In this document: positions 1 through 7,687 of the stretch, in pieces
How the letters are laid out: each line of letters starts with the position of its first letter
Position numbering within the stretch: position 1 is the first letter of the stretch
IMG/VR virus record: IMGVR_UViG_3300008267_000279
Coordinates: 1 to 27,322 of that record
Source: a virus
Strand: one strand, 5' to 3'
DNA length: 27,322 nucleotides
Translations under genes and position numbers: made by a program
Notes under the pieces: model-generated
Told to the model about the DNA's origin: nothing
The model's database searches: none
The model's input: only the letters and a program-made list of their open reading frames with translations

Positions 1-1681
1 CGTTAATAAAAGCAACTGTACTACTTCCTATTTCAGTTTTATTTACATAGTGTAAGTGTGGTTTAGGATTTGCAGGAGAAATGTTTTCATCTGTAATAAG
101 TCCGTATTGTATATTAGTTTGTGTGCCGTTATTAATATCGTTTAGCCTTTCGTACACTATTTGTTCAAATGGTAAAGTATAGTCTAACGAATCACCCACT
201 AAAGGATTTCCCTCTGCATCTTCTAATTGTAAATCTTCATCACCATAACCTTGCCCCGTATTCTTTTCAAATTGTTGGTTTAACAAAGTCGTAGGTTCTT
301 GAAAAGCGTATTGAATATTATTTAAAATCTTGCCTTTTTCAACCTCTACATTTTCCGCATCTATCCATTTAGTAACGTTAATCAAACTACCTTGTGCGTA
401 ATAGTCTTTTAAAGTGTTTACATAAACGTTGCTTCTATCGTCTGCAATTACAACAAGCTTAAACATTTTAAACAACCCTGTTAAGAAATCTAAAATTTTA
501 ATATTTGGTAAATTTGCTGAAACATCAAACGTATCTATTAATAAATTTGATGAAGCAAAACTTTGCCTATCAAATGTAGAATAACTCCCACCTGTAACCT
601 GCGTCTTTTTTCTTAATAGTATGTTTGCTGAATATTCAAAACTCTCGGAACAAGAAACATAAAAAGAATACTGAAAGTCAATTAAAGTATTGGTTCTTAT
701 TGTTAAAAATTCAGTTTCTCCAGTTCCTGTAAATTCTATTCTGGCAATATCGGAATCAAAATTTTTAACTACAATCTCATAAGTTTTACTTTCAAACCCT
801 ACTGATGGCGTTACTTCTATTTTATATTGGTAATAAAACCCTCCTGCAATACCATTATCGTTTGTGTTTCCGTTCCATATATCTGTCGTATTCGATAAGC
901 CAAAATCTCCACCATTACCACTATCCCAATTTATTAACTGCTCTGTTTGGTTACCACTTGCTGTAATCGAATTGTTTACCCAAAGGAAAATATTTGAAAC
1001 TTCTTCACGCCCGAAAAAATCCCTACTAAAAGAAATATTATATTTACTTTCAATAGCTTCTATAATTGGTAAAAGTTTTATACTTGGTCTTAATTCATTC
1101 CAAGTTATACCATTTGTATTTCCTACTTCGTAATGCAAATTACTTAACGTTGGCGTATAAGTATCATCGGTTGCGTTTGAATTATAGTAGTATTGTTTCT
1201 TTGCCATTAAAGGGTAAACAACATCACCGCTAAATAAACCATCTGTTAAACCCTCTTTTACGTTATCAGAATTGTATTCGTGATTATATGCCGATAAATC
1301 TAAAACGCTTAACTCATCGTTTTTAAACGTGTCTTTTAAACTAAAAAGATTTCCTGTAAATTGAATTGAATAAGCACGAGGAACACCATTCTTAACAGAT
1401 ACCTTTTCAAGAAATATCTTACCAGTTTTAAATGGAAAACCATCTAACTCAAGGCGTGCGTTTTTAGACGTTCTTGCATCAAATGTATTATCTATATTCG
1501 CATCGTAGTAATGTTTAAAAATACGATTGTTTCTGTGCGTTGCTGGGACTGTAAAACTATTGGAATACTCTGTACTATTCTTTGTAATATCTTCAATTTT
1601 AGCAACGGAACTATTAATAGAAATATTTTCATCTTTAAATAAATCTATTTTCTCATTCTCAATGTAAATTGCTAATATCAT
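1..1681 (-). CDS. Phage tail/baseplate protein, 3' end cut by window
   Basis: Starts at the ATG at 1681, overlapping the upstream stop (ATGA), and stays open to base 1, so about 560 residues are visible and the C-terminus lies outside. The N-terminus contains 'ITKNSTEYSNSFTVPATHRN' followed by a run describing displacement-type beta structure ('RLELDGFPFKTGKIFLE'). I recognise this opening from large tail proteins of Bacteroidota phages placed after the two distal-tail-type genes. It probably belongs to the tail tip or baseplate hub. No enzymatic motif is visible. It is the fifth gene after the chaperone in a run of tail genes with 4-bp overlaps. The exact structural role is inferred from position and remembered similarity. 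Confidence 0.7.
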   Translation of the reverse strand, partial: MILAIYIENEKIDLFKDENISINSSVAKIEDITKNSTEYSNSFTVPATHRNNRIFKHYYDANIDNTFDARTSKNARLELDGFPFKTGKIFLEKVSVKNGVPRAYSIQFTGNLFSLKDTFKNDELSVLDLSAYNHEYNSDNVKEGLTDGLFSGDVVYPLMAKKQYYYNSNATDDTYTPTLSNLHYEVGNTNGITWNELRPSIKLLPIIEAIESKYNISFSRDFFGREEVSNIFLWVNNSITASGNQTEQLINWDSGNGGDFGLSNTTDIWNGNTNDNGIAGGFYYQYKIEVTPSVGFESKTYEIVVKNFDSDIARIEFTGTGETEFLTIRTNTLIDFQYSFYVSCSESFEYSANILLRKKTQVTGGSYSTFDRQSFASSNLLIDTFDVSANLPNIKILDFLTGLFKMFKLVVIADDRSNVYVNTLKDYYAQGSLINVTKWIDAENVEVEKGKILNNIQYAFQEPTTLLNQQFEKNTGQGYGDEDLQLEDAEGNPLVGDSLDYTLPFEQIVYERLNDINNGTQTNIQYGLITDENISPANPKPHLHYVNKTEIGSSTVAFIN

Positions 1682-2253
1682 TGGTTGTTTATTTCGTTAA
1701 ATGAATAGTCAAATTCTATTTCGTAGTTTATTAATCTGTCTTTTTGGCGTGTCTTATACTCTAAAGAAGTGCTTGATATGTTTAAAGGGATATAATTTGT
1801 ACCATCAAATTGCCAAACTCGCTCCGATAAAAGTAATTGTTTAAATATTTCGTTCATTTCTTCCTTAACAAAACCACTATTTACCTTTAATTTTGTACGC
1901 CCTTGTATATTAAAGTTTACGTATTGGTGGTTTCCGTTACTTGCTTGCCCTCTATCAGTCTGAAACTCCTCACGTGTTACGCTTAAACTTTCGCTTTTAG
2001 CCTTAAAAAATGGTAAAATACACAAAGCACCCTCTTTATTTTGAAACGCAATATCTATTGGAGTATATCTACATTCATCTGTAATCAATAAAGTTATCGT
2101 TTCGCCATTATAAGTTACCTCAATATACTCATCAGTTGTGGCTGGTGTTACATCAATCCAAATATTTTGCACCATTTCGCCACTATCTAAAGTTGTAAAC
2201 TCGGCAATACTTTCGTTTATCTGATTATCAGGATAAGAGATTATAGTTATCAT
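1678..2253 (-). CDS. Tail structural protein, probable distal-tail type
   Basis: A 191-aa protein without signal peptide or membrane segment, overlapping both neighbours by 4 bp (ATGA), which suggests coupled translation in the tail operon. It is rich in beta-type sequence. The C-terminal half has 'GFVKEEMNEIFKQLLLSERV' followed by a Tyr/Ile-rich stretch ending 'YEIEFDYSF', a layout I associate with small tail proteins just upstream of the large tail-tip protein in Bacteroidota phages. A tail-completion or distal-tail role fits the location between the 254-aa protein and the large tail protein. The family name is not certain. Confidence 0.6.
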   Translation of the reverse strand: MITIISYPDNQINESIAEFTTLDSGEMVQNIWIDVTPATTDEYIEVTYNGETITLLITDECRYTPIDIAFQNKEGALCILPFFKAKSESLSVTREEFQTDRGQASNGNHQYVNFNIQGRTKLKVNSGFVKEEMNEIFKQLLLSERVWQFDGTNYIPLNISSTSLEYKTRQKDRLINYEIEFDYSFNEINNQ

Positions 2254-3014
2254 ACTACTACGTTAAAAATGTTTGAATAAATATCTACTGCATTATCATT
2301 ATCATACGCAAATAATTGAACGTTATAAGTTCCCGCAACTGTTGGTAAAGTAATATCAAATGGACTTGTACTTGTTGTTTCAAAACCTAAATTCCAACTT
2401 ACGTCACCATCTAATTTATATCTATAATAAATAGTATCTAAATTACCACTTTGCGTAAAAGTTACTGTATAATCGTCTGCACTTATATAATCAATATCTG
2501 TAATAGATAAAGTACCCAATACTACTTCAGTTTCATCTATTAAAATTGGAACGTTAAAAAATCCATTGCGATTAACTTTGTAATCTATTAAAGGAATTAA
2601 TATTTTATTACTTGGTGGTTGTGGGTTTTGTCCCTCTATTCCGTAGCCGTAACCTTGTAACATTAATTGCGTGTTAATATTGCTTGGTGTAGTAGCATCT
2701 AAAGGGTTTGTTGTTTCGTAAAACGTGTCCCATTTTACCCAAACTTGATTCTGTCCGTCTACTAATTCAGTTGTTGTTCCGCTTACAGAAATAAAATCTA
2801 CAAAGTCATTTACTAACCTTGCAATGTTTATTGTGTCGTTTCCTGCAGATGCTGTCGGATTTGTTTTTGTAATCTCGTAACTTGGTGTAGCTGGTGGACT
2901 TCCTTTTGCACCATTCCAAACATACAGCCTTAATGTATAAGCTGTACAAGTAAGACTTGTTAAAGGACTTACAAAAGGTATTGAAAGGTAATAAGGTGAT
3001 AAACTTTTTATCAT
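2250..3014 (-). CDS. Tail structural protein, unknown function
   Basis: A 254-aa protein with 4-bp overlaps on both sides. Sequence is Thr/Asn/Gly-rich and beta-type. The C-terminal third ('ADDYTVTFTQSGNLDTIYYR' through 'YNVQLFAYDNDNAVDIYSNI') reads like an Ig/PKD-like beta-sandwich, common in phage tail decoration or fibre-anchoring proteins. The N-terminal part ('SPYYLSIPFVSPLTSLTCTA') resembles the partner of the following gene in Flavobacteriia phages. No catalytic residues stand out. Role is inferred from the domain style and tail-operon position. Confidence 0.55.
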   Translation of the reverse strand: MIKSLSPYYLSIPFVSPLTSLTCTAYTLRLYVWNGAKGSPPATPSYEITKTNPTASAGNDTINIARLVNDFVDFISVSGTTTELVDGQNQVWVKWDTFYETTNPLDATTPSNINTQLMLQGYGYGIEGQNPQPPSNKILIPLIDYKVNRNGFFNVPILIDETEVVLGTLSITDIDYISADDYTVTFTQSGNLDTIYYRYKLDGDVSWNLGFETTSTSPFDITLPTVAGTYNVQLFAYDNDNAVDIYSNIFNVVV

Positions 3015-3529
3015 TTTGTTGTATAATTTAATAAATTTTCCATATCTAAAGCAAATGCTTCAACTAACTCATCGGGTAACTTTTCAAAAGCTAATTCAAA
3101 TGGTCTTGTAAAGAAGTTAGTAGTTTTTAATCCTTTGTTATAAATCGAATTACGAATCAAATAAGCCGTACTATCATAACTCATAAACTTACCACTTTTT
3201 TTATCTTTGAATTGTATTCGTTTACGTTTTACCCACCCATCAATACCATTTGTTAAACCGCCTTTTTTACCGCTGCCAGTTCCAAATCTAAACGGACTAT
3301 TAGGCGCTCGGTTGCTACTTGTTTTACCCTTAACCCCTTTGTCAACAAACTGACCATAATCAGTCATTTTAAAAGATAGACTAAAACTATTTTTACTTAC
3401 TTGTAAATCATAACCTATTGAATCGTATAAATCGCCTTTATCTTTTTTATCCTTTTTAGTTAGATTAGTTTTCGATTGCTGTACTACATACTTACCGAAC
3501 TTATCTAAATATAATTTAGTTTCCATCAC
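3011..3529 (-). CDS. Tail completion protein, HK97 gp10-like
   Basis: A 172-aa basic protein starting MMET; either Met (3529 or 3526) could serve. The centre reads 'YGQFVDKGVKGKTSSNRAPN' and later 'STAYLIRNSIYNKGLKTTNF', which is the pattern of HK97-gp10-like head-tail/tail-completion proteins: an invariant 'F-V-x-x-G' turn after two beta strands and a C-terminal 'IRN-I' helix followed by aromatic residues. It overlaps its upstream neighbour by 14 bp. Proteins of this type sit at the head-tail interface. Assignment to that superfamily is by motif only. Confidence 0.55.
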   Translation of the reverse strand: MMETKLYLDKFGKYVVQQSKTNLTKKDKKDKGDLYDSIGYDLQVSKNSFSLSFKMTDYGQFVDKGVKGKTSSNRAPNSPFRFGTGSGKKGGLTNGIDGWVKRKRIQFKDKKSGKFMSYDSTAYLIRNSIYNKGLKTTNFFTRPFELAFEKLPDELVEAFALDMENLLNYTTK

Positions 3530-3974
3530 ATAAACTTATTGTAGTGTTTGGCATTTCTACATCAAAAGTAAGCACCCAACCATCAAGTAAGTTTTTACCC
3601 TCTAAAGTTCCAATTTCTAAACTTGGGTTTTCACTTGCTGTGATATTTCTTTGTTCAAAATCTCGATACATTTTTAACCAAACACGATTTAAACACGCTA
3701 AAGTTTCATTGTGATTGTCAACTTCGTTATCTTGTTCCCAAAACTTATCGTTTACTATTTCTTTGTTTATATCTCTAATATCCAAACACGATAACTCAAC
3801 GTTAAAATTAATCGTTTGACCATTTGTAAACGAACCACTTAAAATAGAAATATTAAACAGAGGGAAAATGTTCTCTTTGTTTAAATCAATTTCGCCTTTA
3901 GTAATTGTATTGATATAACTATCTTGTTCTACTAAAGATTTAATATAATATAATAGCTCGCTATAATGATTCAT
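3516..3974 (-). CDS. Probable tail terminator / neck-type protein
   Basis: A 152-aa acidic protein that starts just 1 bp after the stop of the frameshift extension upstream (stop 3976-3978, ATG 3972-3974), evidence that the extension is really translated. The N-terminus 'MNHYSELLYYIKSLVEQDSY' and central strand 'PLFNISILSGSFTNGQTINF' resemble small alpha-beta neck/tail terminator proteins encoded beside gp10-like proteins. It lies between the chaperone and the gp10-like gene, which is the expected place for a minor tail or neck component. No motif gives a firm family. Confidence 0.5.
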   Translation of the reverse strand: MNHYSELLYYIKSLVEQDSYINTITKGEIDLNKENIFPLFNISILSGSFTNGQTINFNVELSCLDIRDINKEIVNDKFWEQDNEVDNHNETLACLNRVWLKMYRDFEQRNITASENPSLEIGTLEGKNLLDGWVLTFDVEMPNTTISLCDGN

Positions 3975-3975
3975 T

Positions 3976-4733
3976 TTATAATTGTGTTACGTTTGAATTT
4001 AAACCTTTTTGGATTTCGTATTTTAATTTTTTCTTATCTATGCTGTGTGCTAAGTTTGTGTGAAATTCGTGTACGTCTAAATTTAAAATAAAATCGTATC
4101 TCCAAATTTTACCCTTTGCCATTTCATCAATCGTAGCATACCACCCCCACTTATCAAAATAGTCTAAAGCTTTACTTCCTTCTTTTGTTCCGCCACTATA
4201 AATCTCTGGATATGCTCCTCTAATTCGCTCGCTAAATTCGAAAAAAAAACAAGGGAACTATTTACAATAGATAACGGCATTGACTTCATTACGTTTGCGT
4301 ATTCTTCAGTCCCTTTATATTCTGCAATTTTATATCCTGTTAAATCTTCTTTTGTAATCGGTCTAAATAAGATAGCCATTAACTTATGTAAGTTTTCAAC
4401 ATCGCCACTATATGAAGTCATATCTACATACTCTTTAGCTGTTACCTTATCCTTTTCAAAGTTTGGTATCATTCCCATTTTAATACCATACAAATTAAAA
4501 GTAGGAGTAAAAGCAACGGTTTGATTAAGCGCTAAATCAATAGCTTCTGAAATACTTTTCAAATCTTCAATAGATATTTTATCCACTTCTTGAAATGCAA
4601 CACCGCAAAAGATTTCTATTTTTCTTTTGTCAAATCCATAGGCGTCTATATCAGTACGTTCTTGTAATTTAAAATACTTTTGATATTTACCTAAAGTTAT
4701 ATCGTTTATCGATTCAGGAATTAATACTTTCAT
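3976..4733 (-). CDS. Tail assembly chaperone, -1 frameshift (G-T type) product
   Basis: The same start as the 189-aa protein, but a -1 shift at the T9 run (4241-4249) after residue 164 opens an 88-residue extension ending at TAA 3976-3978, for a 252-aa product. The extension has no in-frame ATG until well inside it and contains 'ALDYFDKWGWYATIDEMAKG' and 'NLDVHEFHTNLAHSIDKKKL'. I recognise this W-G-W-Y and N-L-x-V-H-E pattern from the ORF following this gene in related phages. The next gene starts 1 bp past the extension's stop, so the frame is not accidental. The lambda G/GT precedent makes this a programmed frameshift; the efficiency cannot be judged from sequence. Confidence 0.65.
4164..4733 (-). 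CDS. Tail assembly chaperone, short (0-frame) product
   Basis: A 189-aa protein that begins 'MKVLIPESINDITLGKYQKY' and ends 25 residues after a Phe-Phe pair encoded by a T9 run. It is helical and acidic, directly downstream of the large terminase. Similar proteins in Bacteroidota phages, with 'EYKGTEEYANVMKSMPLSIV' near the C-terminus, are tail-assembly-chaperone-like (lambda gpG analogue). The 0-frame C-terminus past the T-run ('ASELEEHIQRFIVAEQKKEV') is the version without frameshift. See the extended product at 3976-4733. Function is inferred from gene order and the frameshift arrangement. Confidence 0.6.
   Translation of the reverse strand: MKVLIPESINDITLGKYQKYFKLQERTDIDAYGFDKRKIEIFCGVAFQEVDKISIEDLKSISEAIDLALNQTVAFTPTFNLYGIKMGMIPNFEKDKVTAKEYVDMTSYSGDVENLHKLMAILFRPITKEDLTGYKIAEYKGTEEYANVMKSMPLSIVNSSLVFFSNLASELEEHIQRFIVAEQKKEVKL
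4241..4249 (-). promoter_or_regulatory. T9 slippery run (-1 frameshift site)
   Basis: On the minus strand the message reads GTT TTT TTT TCG in frame. Slipping back one base gives TTT TTT TTC GAA and enters the -1 ORF. T TTT TTT fits the X-XXY-YYZ slippery heptamer. No strong downstream stem-loop was identified by eye. Confidence 0.6.
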
Positions 4734-4765
4734 ACTATTAAACTAAATTTTGTTTGTTTTGTTAC

Positions 4766-5968
4766 TTACCTAATATCAGGTTTATGTCCGTTTATTAATT
4801 GATATGTCACATTGTATCGAATAGCATCGATAGCGTGATTGTAATCGTCGATGTAAAGTTTAGAACCTTTGTCTAAATAAATGTAATTGTTAAACTCTTT
4901 ACCTATATTAACGGAATCAAAGTCTACAATTATTTTATAATCTCTCATTAACTCTATACCTGCGTTAATACTTCCTTCTCCCTTTACAGCTGGTCTAATA
5001 TTACAACCCAATCTTAATAATTCATCTATCAAACGAGGTTCGGCACTATCAGCAATAATCAATTTACGCCCTGCAATAGTTAAATTTATATTTGCTATTT
5101 CAGACGTGGTTAATTTAGGTTTATAAAGATGCTCTTTTAGGTAAATTATCTTTTTGCTTTTGTCAATAGCCACTTCAACTAATGTAGTTGGGTCAATACT
5201 AAAACCATAATCCTGACCGAATGAAGTCTGTAAATCATTTGGGTTAAACGTTCCGTATTCCCAATTATCAAATACAACTCCTTCTGCTTTATCTAACCAC
5301 CCCCCAAGTATAACGTGATTATATTTATTCGGGTTACTTCCTTTAATGCTTTCAATTTGATTTACAAATGATTCTGAAAGGTTATCGTAATTGTCTAAAT
5401 AGGTTGTATGAATGTAAGTAGTATCTTCTTTAATTAAATTACTACCATCTTTTACACCTTTGCCCTCAAAGAAACGTTTATAAATAAAATGCTCTTTAGT
5501 CGCTGGATTCAAAACTAAGATAACTCTATTCTGAATGCCCTTAGCACGTATAGAGAAATCAATTTTATCAAAAGTATCTTCATCGTTTAACTCTTCGGCT
5601 TCATCTAATACCCAAGTGGTAACACCTGCTAAAGATTTAAGGTTTGCAGTTTGAGTTCCTGAACTCGTTTTAATACCTTTAAATAAGATTTTAGAGCCTG
5701 TTTTTCTATTTACTATTTCATCTTTAGTAATATAGAAATCATTGCTTAAATTGGCTGTTTCAATTTTATCTATAAACTCAGGTATAATAGAAACGTGTGC
5801 AGAAGTTAGCGTATATCTTGTAAACAAAATAACGTGTCCAACTTCATAAGTAAGAAGTAGTAAAAACGAATTAAGGGAGTAGGATTTCCCAGAACCCCTA
5901 CCCCCTGTAATTACAAAGTATCTACTGTCACTTCCTAAGAGTGAATATTTATTGTTTATTGTTATCAA
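4766..5968 (-). CDS. terL: Terminase large subunit (DNA packaging ATPase/nuclease)
   Basis: A 400-aa packaging motor. The ATPase domain has Walker A GGRGSGKS at residues 22-29 and a Walker B/catalytic 'WVLDEAEEL' near 117-125, with the coupling-type 'ILVLNPATKEHF' near 150. The C-terminal RNase-H-like nuclease carries acidic residues in 'FGQDYGFSIDPTTLVEVA', 'LIIADSAEPRLIDELL' and 'DDYNHAIDAIRY', the usual three-Asp arrangement of the Terminase_3/6 type. Length is normal. It overlaps terS by 20 bp. In vivo it would cut concatemeric phage DNA and pump it into proheads through the portal, which is not encoded in this window. Confidence 0.95.
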   Translation of the reverse strand: MITINNKYSLLGSDSRYFVITGGRGSGKSYSLNSFLLLLTYEVGHVILFTRYTLTSAHVSIIPEFIDKIETANLSNDFYITKDEIVNRKTGSKILFKGIKTSSGTQTANLKSLAGVTTWVLDEAEELNDEDTFDKIDFSIRAKGIQNRVILVLNPATKEHFIYKRFFEGKGVKDGSNLIKEDTTYIHTTYLDNYDNLSESFVNQIESIKGSNPNKYNHVILGGWLDKAEGVVFDNWEYGTFNPNDLQTSFGQDYGFSIDPTTLVEVAIDKSKKIIYLKEHLYKPKLTTSEIANINLTIAGRKLIIADSAEPRLIDELLRLGCNIRPAVKGEGSINAGIELMRDYKIIVDFDSVNIGKEFNNYIYLDKGSKLYIDDYNHAIDAIRYNVTYQLINGHKPDIR

Positions 5969-6236
5969 CTTTAAACAAATCTTTAATGTTAAAATCGTTT
6001 ACGTTATGTGTAACCTCGCTTGTTTCTTTTGGTTTACCGAATATATGTTCAGCGACAAATAATTGTCCTCTTTGACTTTCTAAAAGCGTATCCTTAACGA
6101 AATGTATCTTTGCTTCCTCGTCTGTATCTTTGTTATACAATTCCTTTAAAGCCTTTAACATTATTTCGTTTGCTTTCTCTTCGTCTGCTTTAGGTGGTCG
6201 CCCTTTCCCTAATTTATTTCCTTTTTCAAATGCCAT
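5949..6236 (-). CDS. terS: Terminase small subunit
   Basis: A 95-aa protein with the basic N-terminus 'GNKLGKGRPPKADEEKANEI', typical of DNA-recognising small terminases of Gram-negative phages, followed by a helical oligomerisation region ('FVKDTLLESQRGQLFVAEHI') and 'FGKPKE'. It is immediately upstream of and overlaps terL. It would select phage DNA for packaging. The start is the only sensible Met, 3 bp after the stop of the 51-aa gene. Confidence 0.85.
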   Translation of the reverse strand: MAFEKGNKLGKGRPPKADEEKANEIMLKALKELYNKDTDEEAKIHFVKDTLLESQRGQLFVAEHIFGKPKETSEVTHNVNDFNIKDLFKVDNNKQ

Positions 6237-6238
6237 AG

Positions 6239-6394
6239 TTATAATATTTCTGTTTCTATTTTTAACTCCTTATTAAAAGGTATAAAAATAAATTTCTTGT
6301 CGTAACCATTTGAATACTTACATTCGTAAAAATACATTCCGTTTTCTTTGTTTAATGTAAGTTTTACTGAATTTAAATAATATTTATTTTCCAT
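6239..6394 (-). CDS. Hypothetical small protein, 51 aa
   Basis: Short ORF from ATG at 6394 to TAA at 6239-6241, ending 2 bp before the terS start. The product 'MENKYYLNSVKLTLNKENGM...' is basic with alternating hydrophobic residues ('KFIFIPFNKELKIE'), consistent with a small beta protein. The tight fit between the lipoprotein gene and terS, and a reading frame filling the gap, support coding. No family is recognised. Confidence 0.55.
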   Translation of the reverse strand: MENKYYLNSVKLTLNKENGMYFYECKYSNGYDKKFIFIPFNKELKIETEIL

Positions 6395-6428
6395 AGTTAA
6401 AAGTTATGTTTAAACATTCTAAATAAGA

Positions 6429-6683
6429 CTATCTTTCATTACATTCAATCTTTACAAAGAAAGTACCATTGTAAACTAAATCTAATTGCTCATCTTCGCA
6501 ATCTAAGTCGGGTCTGTTGATAGTAGAATGATATTGAAACGCTGTTGAGCCTGGTGGTAAAGTATATTTAATCTCTACGCAGTCGCAACCTTGCTCTGTT
6601 GTTCTTGTATCTTCTGCTTCACAAGAAGCACTCATTAATACAATAGCTAATAAGCTAACTAATAAAATTTTAATTGTTTTCAT
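6429..6683 (-). CDS. Small lipoprotein, unknown function
   Basis: An 84-aa protein with a lipoprotein signal peptide: Lys-rich start, hydrophobic core 'ILLVSLLAIVLMSAS', then Cys21 as probable lipidation site. The mature part has further cysteines ('QGCDCVEIKY', 'DLDCEDEQLD', 'KIECNER'), so a small disulfide-bonded outer-membrane-anchored domain is likely. Phage lipoproteins of this sort can act in superinfection exclusion or lysis, but nothing here decides between them. It is transcribed in the same direction as the sigma-like gene and terminase. Confidence 0.65.
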   Translation of the reverse strand: MKTIKILLVSLLAIVLMSASCEAEDTRTTEQGCDCVEIKYTLPPGSTAFQYHSTINRPDLDCEDEQLDLVYNGTFFVKIECNER

Positions 6684-6689
6684 AATTAT

Positions 6690-7070
6690 TTAATTTAAGT
6701 AAGTTTCATGTACTTTGTCTAATCTGTCTATTTGTTCAAGTATAACCTTTGGAGAGAAAGTCGGACAGTTGAAAGGTGCTACGTTAAAAACTGAAGCATA
6801 AAGATTAATAACATACTTTACTTGCTCTGCTGATAGTTTTAATGTTCTTACTTGTTTGAACTCTGACCATTCTTTAAACTCTTGTTCTGTCAAACATCGT
6901 GCCTTTAATCTCTTTTTAGGAAATAAAAGATTTAATTTATCTTGACGTTCATTACAACCGCAGTCTTTACCATCTAAGAATACTTCTACTACCTTATTTA
7001 TTCCTGTAACCTCTAAAGCTTTTTTGATATTATCGCCTAAACCTTTACTTTGTTTCTTTGTTATTGCCAT
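6690..7070 (-). CDS. Hypothetical phage protein with Cys-Gly-Cys motif
   Basis: A 126-aa basic protein. Residues about 34-50 read 'GKDCGCNERQDKLNLLFPKK', a Cys-x-Cys turn followed by a basic helix, and the C-terminal half is helical ('LSAEQVKYVINLYASVFNVA'). I have seen this motif in proteins beside the terminase genes of Flavobacteriia phages, where function is unknown. A third and fourth Cys (in 'KARCLTEQEF' and 'FNCPTF') would allow metal binding. Its start overlaps the end of the sigma-like gene by 26 bp, so the two are probably co-translated. Confidence 0.6.
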   Translation of the reverse strand: MAITKKQSKGLGDNIKKALEVTGINKVVEVFLDGKDCGCNERQDKLNLLFPKKRLKARCLTEQEFKEWSEFKQVRTLKLSAEQVKYVINLYASVFNVAPFNCPTFSPKVILEQIDRLDKVHETYLN

Positions 7071-7497
7071 TTGTTATTTTGTTTATTGCATCTCTTTTAG
7101 TTCTAAATACAAAAGCGTAATGTAAATTATATTCCTTTGCTATTTTACGTAAACTCTTTTCAGATGCCAGTTCTATTATTTCTCTTTCGTAAAACTTTAA
7201 GTTATTGAAATCGTTTAAAATTTGTTTTTCTCTATCTGTTAAACTGAAATCGTTTATTTTTGTTTCAAAGCTAAAGTCTAATTTGTCTAAAGGAATTGTT
7301 TTGCTTTGTTGTTTTAGATAGTCTATATATAAGTTCTTAATAGTTAGAATAACGTAGAAATCATTTATTTCTTTATCGATATGCATTAGCCTTAAATACA
7401 TTTCTTGTGTTAAATCGTCGGCTAACATTCTATCTTTACAAATAGAGTAAGCTATGTTACGCCATTGCGTATCTTTTAAGGCTAATTTTTCTAACAT
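7045..7497 (-). CDS. Sigma-70-like (ECF-type) RNA polymerase sigma factor
   Basis: A 150-aa protein with the two-domain plan of ECF sigma factors. Near residues 25-37 'LADDLTQEMYLRL' matches the region 2 helix 'DAEDLTQEVFLRL'. Residues about 105-145 ('FYEREIIELASEKSLRKIAK' followed by 'EYNLHYAFVFRTKRDAINKI') match the region 4 helix-turn-helix with 'I-A-x-x-x-x-x-x-x-x-x-V'. It sits just before the terminase and tail genes, so it probably directs host RNA polymerase to late promoters. A promoter-like element at 7517-7524 resembles that of the SSB-like gene. The region 4 helix departs somewhat from the canonical form, so it could be a sigma-like activator. Confidence 0.65.
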   Translation of the reverse strand: MLEKLALKDTQWRNIAYSICKDRMLADDLTQEMYLRLMHIDKEINDFYVILTIKNLYIDYLKQQSKTIPLDKLDFSFETKINDFSLTDREKQILNDFNNLKFYEREIIELASEKSLRKIAKEYNLHYAFVFRTKRDAINKITNGNNKETK

Positions 7498-7516
7498 TAC
7501 TATAACTTTAGTTTTT

Positions 7517-7524
7517 CAAATATA
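7517..7524 (-). promoter_or_regulatory. TATATTTG promoter element upstream of sigma-like gene
   Basis: The minus strand reads TATATTTG, matching the Bacteroidota -7 consensus TAnnTTTG, 20 bp before the sigma-like start codon. TTTG/TTTTG candidates for -33 lie 16 and 23 bp upstream, neither at the ideal 19-20. The surrounding 17 bp (7512-7528) is identical to the sequence upstream of the SSB-like gene. Confidence 0.5.
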
Positions 7525-7529
7525 CAAAT

Positions 7530-7687
7530 TTATTTAATACCAAAATACAAATGGTCGAGTTTTTTTATTATCTCTTTTAATCGTTGTGGGTTTTCTTTAC
7601 TTACATAAAGTTTTCTTTACTTACATAAAGTTTTCTTTTTTCTTCTTCGAGTTCGTTTAGCGTTGGTTGTTTAGGTTTGTTTTTCAT
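7530..7687 (-). pseudogene. Small gene broken by 20-bp tandem duplication
   Basis: ATG at 7687 reads 'MKNKPKQPTLNELEEEKRKL' and 'YVSKENFM', then stops after 28 codons inside the second copy of a 20-bp repeat (7591-7630). With one repeat copy removed, the frame continues as 'YVSKENPQRLKEIIKKLDHL' 'YFGIK' to TAA at 7530-7532, giving a coherent 45-aa charged helical protein. Twenty is not a multiple of three, so the duplication is a frameshift. The start overlaps the end of the upstream 93-aa gene by 17 bp, as real neighbours do here. Function unknown. It could be a true mutation or an assembly error. Confidence 0.6.
7591..7630. repeat. 20-bp perfect tandem duplication
   Basis: The unit ttttctttacttacataaag occurs twice head to tail (7591-7610 and 7611-7630), followed by an 8-bp partial third copy. 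It lies inside the broken 45-aa gene. Confidence 0.95.

Noticed and set aside
864-1133. Plus-strand ORF of 89 aa
   Set aside because: Lies fully antisense within the large tail gene frame; no start context or promoter; treated as a shadow. The same goes for other plus-strand ORFs at 11265, 13141, 15857, 22552, 25121, 25592, 26348 and 27018 and minus-strand ORFs at 17487, 17522, 20248, 20727 and 22969.
5294-5306. C-rich run in terL as a possible frameshift site
   Set aside because: The terL frame is intact across it and all motifs are in order; no alternative ORF continues from it.
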